DNA of 22,584 nucleotides from Mariaggregatimicrobium sp964498785 (GTDB lineage Bacteria; Zhuqueibacterota; Zhuqueibacteria; Thermofontimicrobiales; Thiofontviventaceae), in NCBI GenBank assembly GCA_964498785.1, contig CAZCJL010000111.1, positions 1-22,584 of the forward strand, in the 5' to 3' direction. This document shows, in pieces, positions 16,789 to 22,584 of this stretch. The position numbers and the translations under genes are program-made. How positions within the stretch are numbered: the stretch's first letter is position 1; each line of letters starts with the position of its first letter. The notes below the pieces were generated by a model, which saw only the letters and a program-made list of their open reading frames with translations, did no database searches and was not told where the DNA came from.

Positions 16789-17718
16789 GTGAAGAATCGA
16801 AATAATGTATCACGACGACAGTTCCTGGCGACTTCGGTTGCCGGAGCTGCAGCAGTGTCCATGGGAGTATCCGCAGGCAAGGTAGCTGCTGCTGAAACGA
16901 AACATCAATTCAAATTGAAATACGCGCCGCATTTTGGCATGTTCAAAAATCATGCTGGCGACGATTTGATCGACCAGATCAAGTTCATGGCAGATGTGGG
17001 ATTCTCGGCAATGGAAGATAACGGGATGAAGGATCGCACTGTGGAGATGCAGGAAAAAATCGCTGCGGAAATGACCCGGCTGGGCATGACAATGGGTGTG
17101 TTCGTTGCCCACAAAATCTACTGGAGCGAAGCCAATCTCGCCAGTGGCGACCCTGATTTGCGTAAAGAATTTCTGACGCATATCAAAGAATCAGTGGAAG
17201 TCGCTAAACGGGTGAATGCCAAATGGATGACTGTGGTTCCGGGGCACGTGGATTTGCGACTGGAGCCGGATTATCAGACAGCAAATGTTGTTGAGTCACT
17301 AAAATACGCCAGCGAAATACTGGAACCGCATGGTTTGGTGATGGTGCTGGAGCCACTCAATTTCTATAATCATCCCGGACTATTTTTGAAGAAAATTCCG
17401 CAAGCCTATCAGATTTGCAAAGCAGTGGCAAGTCCGTCATGCAAAATTCTGGACGATTTGTACCATCAGCAAATAACAGAGGGCAACCTGATTCCCAATA
17501 TCGATGCCGCTTGGGACGATATCGCGTATTTTCAATTGGGTGATAATCCCGGACGTAAAGAACCGACTACCGGCGAAATCAATTATAAAAATGTTTTCAA
17601 GCATATTCATGAAAAAGGTTTCACCGGGATTATGGGAATGGAACATGGCAATAGCAAACCTGGTTTGGAAGGCGAATCTGCTGTGATAAATGCATACAAA
17701 ACCTGCGATGATTTTTAA
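16789..17718 (+). CDS. Tat-exported hydroxypyruvate-isomerase-like TIM-barrel protein
   Basis: 309 residues from a GTG start with GGAGG 9 bases upstream. The Tat signal is SRRQFLATSVAGAAAVSMG, cleaved probably near VAAAE. The TIM barrel resembles the Hyi (hydroxypyruvate isomerase) family: VVPGHVD, E188 in LEPLNFYNHPG, D222-D223 in KILDDLYHQQ, the family segment FQLGDNPGRKEPTTGEINY, and E285-H286 in GMEHG. It should use a divalent metal to isomerise or epimerise an aldose/ketose or related acid. Export of a folded enzyme fits metal loading in the cytoplasm. It lies between the isomerase-DUF1080 fusion and the cytochrome fusion. Confidence 0.88.
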   Translation: MKNRNNVSRRQFLATSVAGAAAVSMGVSAGKVAAAETKHQFKLKYAPHFGMFKNHAGDDLIDQIKFMADVGFSAMEDNGMKDRTVEMQEKIAAEMTRLGMTMGVFVAHKIYWSEANLASGDPDLRKEFLTHIKESVEVAKRVNAKWMTVVPGHVDLRLEPDYQTANVVESLKYASEILEPHGLVMVLEPLNFYNHPGLFLKKIPQAYQICKAVASPSCKILDDLYHQQITEGNLIPNIDAAWDDIAYFQLGDNPGRKEPTTGEINYKNVFKHIHEKGFTGIMGMEHGNSKPGLEGESAVINAYKTCDDF

Positions 17719-17763
17719 GCCAGAACTGGTATCTTGAGTTGAATCTGCAAAGGATGTTGTAAA

Positions 17764-19269
17764 ATGAAATTGAAATCTGTTCTTTCTAAATTTAAAAGAT
17801 ATGCTCTGCCCGGCGCGTTTGTGCTGGGAATCGTATCGGTTTTCGTGGTACGGGGAGGACTGGAATACACCTCGTCCGATAAATTCTGTGAAGTTTGTCA
17901 CGTGCACCCGCATTCCACCACCACATGGAAGCAGGGTCTTCACAAAGATACGGAAAGCGGCGTGGCGGTTCACTGTGTGGAGTGCCATTTACCCCCGGGT
18001 GGACTCGCTTATTTAACGGAAAAAGCACGGGTCGGCATCCGCGATCTGTATGGTACTATTTTTAAAGATGTTTCTAAAATAGATTGGGAACAAAAATCAC
18101 GGCGGGAAAATGCAGTGAATTTTACCTTTGAAAAATCGTGTCTGCATTGCCACCAAAATTTATTTTCAAAAGGATTATCGAAAAAGGGCGAAGACGCGCA
18201 TTTGTATTATGAACGAAATGCGGAAGCTCTGCGCTGTATCAACTGCCATCTGGAAGTTGGCCATTATCACGAACAACCGGCGGAAACAATGGAGCTGCCC
18301 GGATCGGAGAAGGCGCGCGTTATCTTTAAATCTCCGGCTAAGGTCGATTCCTTTGTCAATTTTGTTGAAAAAATCCCGGGCAGTACGGTAAGTTTTGAAA
18401 TGATCGCGATTCCCGGCGGCAATTTCAAGATCGGCAGTCCGTCCTCTGAGCCGTACCGCAACGCAGATGAATGTCCGCAGAAAACAGTGCGCATCAGTCC
18501 GTTGTGGATTGGCAAAACAGAAGTCAGTTGGGATGAATTTGATACGTTCATCCGGCAGACCGCCGGCGAGGGCAGAACCGAGGATCAATATGCAAATGCT
18601 GACGAAACCGGAGAGCTTGACGTGGTCACCGGTCCCACACCGGCGTATGGAAATCCGGATCAGGGATGGGGCAGAGGCAAGCGGCCGGCGATTACGATGA
18701 CGCATTACGCCGCGCAGAAATATTGCGAGTGGCTGTCGCAGATCACCGGAAAACGCTACCGGTTGCCCACCGAAGCGGAATGGGAATATGCTGCTCGTGC
18801 GAATACCGGGGGCGCGTATTTCTTTGCAGGGAGTCCGGAAAAATATACAGAGGATCGTTTCTGGAACAGCATTTTCGGGGCAGATACTTCTGTAATTAGC
18901 TCGTATGTAATTTATAAAGCGAATAGTGACAACAAAACACATCCGCCATCAAAAGTGGAGCCAAATCCGTTTGGATTGGTAAATATGGCGGGAAATGTGT
19001 ATGAATTTTGTTCTGATTATTATGCGCCGGATTACTATAAACGATTGCCGGAAAATGCGGAAAATCCAACCGGTCCGGCGACAGGAAAAGAGTATGTGAT
19101 CCGAGGTGGTTCGTACAAAGATGACGCGGCAGATGTGCGCGTTGCAGATCGTTCACACACCCGCTACGACTCATGGATGCTGACTGATCCGCAAATACCC
19201 AAAAGTTTATGGTGGTATTCGGATAATAATGAAGTTGGATTCCGGGTTGTGTGTGAATATCGGGAATAA
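17764..19269 (+). CDS. tetrahaem NapC/NirT-type cytochrome c fused to SUMF1 domain
   Basis: 501 residues. One N-terminal membrane helix (about 12-31, ALPGAFVLGIVSVFVV) anchors a NapC/NrfH-like domain with four CxxCH motifs: C42-C45-H46, C71-C74-H75, C126-C129-H130, C158-C161-H162. NapC/NrfH proteins take electrons from menaquinol or ubiquinol and pass them to periplasmic partners. From about 210 to the end is a SUMF1/FGE-type domain (MIAIPGGNFKIGS, WIGKTEVSWDEF, RLPTEAEWEYAAR, GLVNMAGNVYEF, VIRGGSYKDDAADVRVADR, GFRVVCEY). The paired active-site cysteines of true formylglycine-generating enzymes are absent around RGGSY, so sulfatase maturation is unlikely. A binding or different oxidative role is more plausible. 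AGGATG precedes the ATG. Confidence 0.9.
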   Translation: MKLKSVLSKFKRYALPGAFVLGIVSVFVVRGGLEYTSSDKFCEVCHVHPHSTTTWKQGLHKDTESGVAVHCVECHLPPGGLAYLTEKARVGIRDLYGTIFKDVSKIDWEQKSRRENAVNFTFEKSCLHCHQNLFSKGLSKKGEDAHLYYERNAEALRCINCHLEVGHYHEQPAETMELPGSEKARVIFKSPAKVDSFVNFVEKIPGSTVSFEMIAIPGGNFKIGSPSSEPYRNADECPQKTVRISPLWIGKTEVSWDEFDTFIRQTAGEGRTEDQYANADETGELDVVTGPTPAYGNPDQGWGRGKRPAITMTHYAAQKYCEWLSQITGKRYRLPTEAEWEYAARANTGGAYFFAGSPEKYTEDRFWNSIFGADTSVISSYVIYKANSDNKTHPPSKVEPNPFGLVNMAGNVYEFCSDYYAPDYYKRLPENAENPTGPATGKEYVIRGGSYKDDAADVRVADRSHTRYDSWMLTDPQIPKSLWWYSDNNEVGFRVVCEYRE

Positions 19270-19317
19270 TGCAAGCGCAGAAAAGACGGGGATCAGTTAG
19301 AAAAGCTTTTTTGTGGC

Positions 19318-19373
19318 TTAACATCCCCCTGATTTCGCTGATGGCGAAATCGTCCCCCTTCAAAGGGGGAATT
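19318..19373. repeat. single copy of the array's parent repeat
   Basis: TTAACATCCCCCTGATTTCG, a short loop, GGCGAAATCGTCCCCCTTCA and AAGGGGGAATTA: the same entry and core as at 14971-15030 but not expanded. It contains two hairpins (GATTTCGC/GCGAAATC and CCCCCTT/AAGGGGG). It lies between the cytochrome fusion and the Tat-lipoprotein Gfo/Idh gene. Confidence 0.88.
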
Positions 19374-19466
19374 ACATTCGCCGATGGCTTGGAAATATGA
19401 TGTAACATAAAACACAAATAAAGAATGACAAAAATAACTCCTAATAAAAACCAAATGGTGAGAGAT

Positions 19467-20789
19467 ATGGATAAAAAATTTAGTCGTCGTCAATTTATTG
19501 GCATTGGTGCGGCCGCTGCGACCGCATCAATTGTGCTAAGTTGTGATTCAAAAAAGGCAAAAGATTTAAATTTACCACCGTTATTGGAACAAGCGCCGGA
19601 CGGTCCGCTGCTCAAGGCTGGCGTGATCGGCTGTGGCGGACGGGGAACCGGCGCGGCGATCAATTTTTTAAACGCCGGGCCAAATGTGCAAATAACAGCG
19701 TTGGGCGATGTGTTTCAGGATCGCATTGATGGCTGCCGGGAAAAATTGAAACAGGAAAAAGGCGTGGAAATCGCCAATGAAAATTGTTTCGTCGGGTTTG
19801 ATGCATTTAAAAAAGTGATCAATTCCGGTGTGGATGTTGTTATCCTGGCAACGCCGCCGCACTTTCGTCCGGAACATTTTGCAGCGGCTATCGAAGCGAA
19901 GAAGCATGTATTCATGGAAAAACCCGTCGCGGTAGATCCCGTAGGAATCCGTTCTGTGATGAGCACTGCAAAACGTGCTGCGGCGCTTGGATTAAGCGTG
20001 GTGACAGGTACGCAGCGCCGGCACAGCCGTAGTTATATTGAAACGTACAAACAAGTGGCAACCGGAACGATTGGCGATATTGTTTCCGCAAATTGCTACT
20101 GGAATCAACGCCAGCTTTGGTACCGTACCCGGAAAAGCGGTTGGTCTGAAATGGAATACATGTTACGGGATTGGGTGAACTGGCAATGGCTATCCGGAGA
20201 CCATATTGTAGAACAGCACATTCACAACATCGACGTGGTTAATTGGTTTACCGGAAAGCACCCGGTAAAAGCCGTGGGCTTTGGAGGGCGCCACCGCAGA
20301 GTGACAGGTGATCAGTTCGATTTTTTCAGCGTTGATTTTGTGTTTGATGATGATATGCATTTACATAGTATGTGTCGCCAGATAAACGGCTGTGCGGATA
20401 ACGTGTCTGAATGGATTGTCGGGACAAAGGGCGTAACAAATTGCAAAGACACGATTATGGATCATAGCGGAAAAGTCCTCTGGAAATACGAGTATCCTGC
20501 TAACGAAACCGGAGAATCCACAGGTCAGGAAATAATTTCACCGTATGATCAGGAACATACAGACCTTGTGACAGCTATCCGCACTAATAAACCGATCAAC
20601 GAAGCTGAAGATACCGCGGTCACGAATATGGTGGCGATTATGGGACGAATTTCTGCTTATACTGGCAAAGAAATCACCTGGGAAGAAATGATGAGCTCGA
20701 ACCTGAAATTAGGTCCTGAAACTTATGCATTCGGTCCTGTGGATGTCGAGAAATCGATTCCGGTTCCCGGAACTGAGAAACGCGAATAG
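19467..20789 (+). CDS. Tat-lipoprotein Gfo/Idh/MocA oxidoreductase
   Basis: 440 residues from ATG 19467, chosen for the GGTGAGAG ahead of it and because the Tat motif follows at once; ATGs at 19455 and 19425 are alternatives. The leader is SRRQFIGIGAAAATASIVLS with Cys next (VLSC), so a Tat-exported lipoprotein is likely. The Rossmann motif is AGVIGCGGRGTG, then DVVILATPPHFRPEHF and E151-K152-P153. The active-site region is LSGDHIVEQHIHNIDVVNW, as in the lipoprotein oxidoreductase group common in Bacteroidota and planctomycetes. Unlike the 10357 paralogue it keeps the EKP proline. It probably works on the same class of sugars in the periplasm. Confidence 0.9.
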   Translation: MDKKFSRRQFIGIGAAAATASIVLSCDSKKAKDLNLPPLLEQAPDGPLLKAGVIGCGGRGTGAAINFLNAGPNVQITALGDVFQDRIDGCREKLKQEKGVEIANENCFVGFDAFKKVINSGVDVVILATPPHFRPEHFAAAIEAKKHVFMEKPVAVDPVGIRSVMSTAKRAAALGLSVVTGTQRRHSRSYIETYKQVATGTIGDIVSANCYWNQRQLWYRTRKSGWSEMEYMLRDWVNWQWLSGDHIVEQHIHNIDVVNWFTGKHPVKAVGFGGRHRRVTGDQFDFFSVDFVFDDDMHLHSMCRQINGCADNVSEWIVGTKGVTNCKDTIMDHSGKVLWKYEYPANETGESTGQEIISPYDQEHTDLVTAIRTNKPINEAEDTAVTNMVAIMGRISAYTGKEITWEEMMSSNLKLGPETYAFGPVDVEKSIPVPGTEKRE

Positions 20790-20796
20790 CATTTCA

Positions 20797-20864
20797 AGAT
20801 TTCCGAAATCTCAAAGATTTCGGCAATCTGAACTTTTCGTAAATTTTCAAAATTTCGGAAATCT
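20797..20864. repeat. three-part inverted repeat before the DUF1080 gene
   Basis: AGATTTCCGAAATCT (20797-20811) can pair with AGATTTCGGCAATCT (20815-20829) across a 3-base loop, or with AAATTTCGGAAATCT (20850-20864). Each pairing has one mismatch. The two hairpins exclude each other. They lie between the Gfo/Idh stop and the ribosome site of the next gene. Confidence 0.65.
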
Positions 20865-20877
20865 AACGGAGTTCATT

Positions 20878-21516
20878 ATGAACCAATCAAACGACTGGAT
20901 TACGCTTTTTGACGGTCATTCTGTTGCTGCCTGGCGCGGCTTCAGAACGGACACGTTTCCATCGATTTGGACGGTGGAAAACGGACTGCTGCGGACGATT
21001 CCGATATCCGATCCGTCACAGAAAAAAGATCGGGTTGATATTATCACGAAAGAGACTTTCAGTCACTATATTCTGGAGCTTGAATGGAAAGTCGCACCAC
21101 GCGGCAATAGCGGTATTTTCGTCCATGTTTCCGAGGACACAGAAGTTATCTGGCGCGTGGCTCCGGAAATGCAAATTCTGGATGATGATCTCCACCCGGA
21201 TGGGGAAAATTCGTTAACTTCTGCCGGCGCATTGTATGATTTGATCGCGCCTTCTGAGAACAAAATAGTACATCCAGTGGGCGAATTCAACCATGTCCGG
21301 CTGGAGGTGCGCGGAAGCTATGTTCAGCACTGGATGAACGGGGTCAAACTTCTGGGATATGAATTGGGCAGCGATCAATTGAATCGCTTAATCGCACAAA
21401 GTAAATTCGCCGAATATCCGAATTTTGCCAAATTCAGATCAGGTTCTGTGGGATTGCAGCATCATGGCGAAGAAACATGGTTTCGGAATATACGGATCAA
21501 ACCGCTGAAACAGTAA
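20878..21516 (+). CDS. cytoplasmic DUF1080 (3-keto-glycoside hydrolase-like) protein
   Basis: 212 residues; ATG 20878 has CGGAG 7 bases ahead, and the domain begins at once (WITLFDGHSVAAWRGF). Longer in-frame extensions read through the intergenic repeats and are unlikely. DUF1080 landmarks are present: SIWTVENGLLRT, FSHYILELEWKVAPRGNSGI, FVHVSED, EMQILDDD, SAGALYDLIAPSE, PVGEFNHVRLEV, WMNGVKLLGYE, GSVGLQHHGEETWFRNIRIK. There is no signal peptide, unlike the exported fusion copy. Characterised DUF1080 members cleave 3-keto-glycosides, so it would act on imported ketoglycosides made by the Gfo/Idh enzymes. That substrate is inference. Confidence 0.88.
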   Translation: MNQSNDWITLFDGHSVAAWRGFRTDTFPSIWTVENGLLRTIPISDPSQKKDRVDIITKETFSHYILELEWKVAPRGNSGIFVHVSEDTEVIWRVAPEMQILDDDLHPDGENSLTSAGALYDLIAPSENKIVHPVGEFNHVRLEVRGSYVQHWMNGVKLLGYELGSDQLNRLIAQSKFAEYPNFAKFRSGSVGLQHHGEETWFRNIRIKPLKQ

Positions 21517-21526
21517 AGGAAACATT

Positions 21527-22438
21527 ATGTTAAATCGTAGAGCTTTTATAAAAAAAACAGTGGAAGCAAGCGCGGCGCTTGGGTTGGTTAGTCAACTTAC
21601 TTCGTGCGCCTCGGAACCGCTGTTCAAAATTTCGCTGGCCGAATGGTCGTTTCACCGAATGTTATTCGATGGCGAAATGAGTAATCTGGATTTTCCTGTG
21701 ACAGCTAAACGCCAGTTTGGAATTGGTGCTGTGGAATATGTAAACCAGTTTTTCATGGATAAAGCGCAGGATCAAAAATATCTCACTGAATTAAAGAACA
21801 TTGCAGACGGCGAGGGTGTCCGCAGTTTGCTTATCATGTGCGACAATGAAGGTAATCTGGGCGACCCTGATTCGCAACTGCGAACAACGGCAGTGGAAAA
21901 TCATTACAAGTGGGTGGAAGCAGCCAAATTTTTAGGCTGTCATTCTATCCGTGTCAATGCCCGCAGCGAAGGCAACTATGACGAACAAATGAATCTGGCC
22001 GCAGACGGATTGCGCCGGTTGACTGAATTCGGCGCGCAGTATGATATAAATGTGCTGGTAGAAAACCACGGCGGGCTTTCCAGTAACGGCAAATGGCTAT
22101 CCGCCGTCATCGAATTGGTGGACCATCCCCGCTGCGGTACATTACCCGATTTTGGCAATTTCCGAATCAGCGCTGAAGAAGAATACGACCGCTATCAGGG
22201 CGTCAAACAACTGATGCCTTTTGCAAAAGCGGTCAGCGCCAAATCCATGGAATTTGATAACAATGGAAATGAAATTCAAACCGATTATTTAAAAATGATG
22301 ATAATTGTCGTTGCCGCAGGATATCACGGTTATGTGGGAATCGAATATTCCGGTCCCACTTTGTCCGAGCCCGACGGGATAATGGCGACAAAGAAATTGC
22401 TGGAGCGGGTGCGGGATAAATTAAAAACTGATTTATAA
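21527..22438 (+). CDS. Tat-lipoprotein TIM-barrel sugar isomerase/epimerase
   Basis: 303 residues; AAAGGAAA precedes the ATG, 10 bp after the previous stop. The leader NRRAFIKKTVEASAALGLVS leads to a lipobox (LTSC), so export by Tat and lipid anchoring are likely. The xylose-isomerase-like barrel shows ISLAEWSFHRML, IRVNAR, E179 in VENHGG, D208 in TLPDFGNF and E273 in VGIEYSG, the expected metal-ligand positions. It is only distantly like the barrels at 15329 and 16789, so the cluster has three different ones. It closes the operon, which ends at a terminator. Confidence 0.88.
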   Translation: MLNRRAFIKKTVEASAALGLVSQLTSCASEPLFKISLAEWSFHRMLFDGEMSNLDFPVTAKRQFGIGAVEYVNQFFMDKAQDQKYLTELKNIADGEGVRSLLIMCDNEGNLGDPDSQLRTTAVENHYKWVEAAKFLGCHSIRVNARSEGNYDEQMNLAADGLRRLTEFGAQYDINVLVENHGGLSSNGKWLSAVIELVDHPRCGTLPDFGNFRISAEEEYDRYQGVKQLMPFAKAVSAKSMEFDNNGNEIQTDYLKMMIIVVAAGYHGYVGIEYSGPTLSEPDGIMATKKLLERVRDKLKTDL

Positions 22439-22460
22439 GCGAAACCCGAATTTATATTAA

Positions 22461-22489
22461 AAGCCATGTAAATTGCATGGCTTTTTTTC
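22461..22489 (+). terminator. rho-independent terminator of the sugar cluster
   Basis: An 8-bp stem AAGCCATG / CATGGCTT with a 7-base loop runs directly into eight T. It lies 22 bp after the last stop codon. Confidence 0.88.
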
Positions 22490-22529
22490 TATAACTAATT
22501 TATCAATACGAAGATCAGGTAAAAAATTG

Positions 22530-22584
22530 GTATCCATTCAATAATTGATGGTGTGCATCAAAGCTTTCGGATTCTCTTTAAATT
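22530..22584. repeat. right copy of terminal inverted repeat
   Basis: Reverse complement of bases 1-54 with one mismatch, read inward from the right edge. About 40 bp of AT-rich sequence separates it from the terminator. See the left copy. Confidence 0.85.

Noticed and set aside
18391..19269. Formylglycine-generating (sulfatase-activating) enzyme
   Set aside because: The cysteine pair near the RGGS motif is missing and no sulfatase gene is in the window; only the fold is supported.
1..22584. Circular plasmid or phage genome
   Set aside because: The matching ends are inverted, not direct, and there are no replication, partition or phage structural genes.

Overview
The window looks like one contig from an uncultured Gram-negative bacterium. 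Signal peptides, lipoboxes, Tat leaders, a SPOR protein and a tetrahaem NapC-type cytochrome show an envelope with a periplasm. The mix of DUF1080 proteins, Tat-exported Gfo/Idh/MocA oxidoreductases, a nucleoside-symporter-type MFS carrier and short palindromic intergenic repeats recalls the FCB group (for example Calditrichota/KSB1, Ignavibacteria, Bacteroidota relatives). That placement is inference from gene content and was not tested by a search.

Region A (1-6.2 kb) is an AT-rich, decaying accessory region. It holds a frameshifted antitoxin-like gene, an M1 aminopeptidase gene with one in-frame TAA, a GxxExxY gene bracketed by perfect 35-bp repeats, a PIN/ribbon-helix-helix toxin-antitoxin pair, a DUF6880 gene with three lesions, and a HEPN-domain ORF that probably has a poly-A frameshift.

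Region B (6.1-9.6 kb) is a probable operon behind a perfect TTGACA-N17-TATATT promoter: GYD-domain protein, GroES-like protein, SPOR plus beta-propeller protein, small lipoprotein, and M14 zinc carboxypeptidase. The same promoter and leader precede the M1 gene. The copy in front of the GYD gene carries a roughly 96-bp insertion with inverted repeats.

Region C (9.8-22.4 kb) is an intact sugar-modification locus, all on the + strand: DoxX membrane protein, Tat-exported Gfo/Idh, MFS transporter, cytoplasmic Gfo/Idh, exported fusion of a TIM-barrel isomerase/epimerase with DUF1080, Tat-exported hydroxypyruvate-isomerase-like protein, tetrahaem NapC-SUMF1 fusion, Tat-lipoprotein Gfo/Idh, cytoplasmic DUF1080 protein, and Tat-lipoprotein TIM-barrel isomerase. 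A rho-independent terminator ends it. I infer a redox-based route for opening glycosides or unusual sugars: hydroxyl oxidation to a ketosugar, DUF1080-catalysed cleavage, isomerisation and uptake. Parallel enzyme sets appear to sit in the periplasm and the cytoplasm, and the cytochrome fusion is a candidate link to the quinone pool. This is the most interesting system here.

Palindromic repeats punctuate region C: three copies of a 31-bp palindrome, and a 52-bp unit present as a tandem array of more than four copies, with a single related copy elsewhere. The two ends of the window form a 54-bp inverted repeat with one mismatch.
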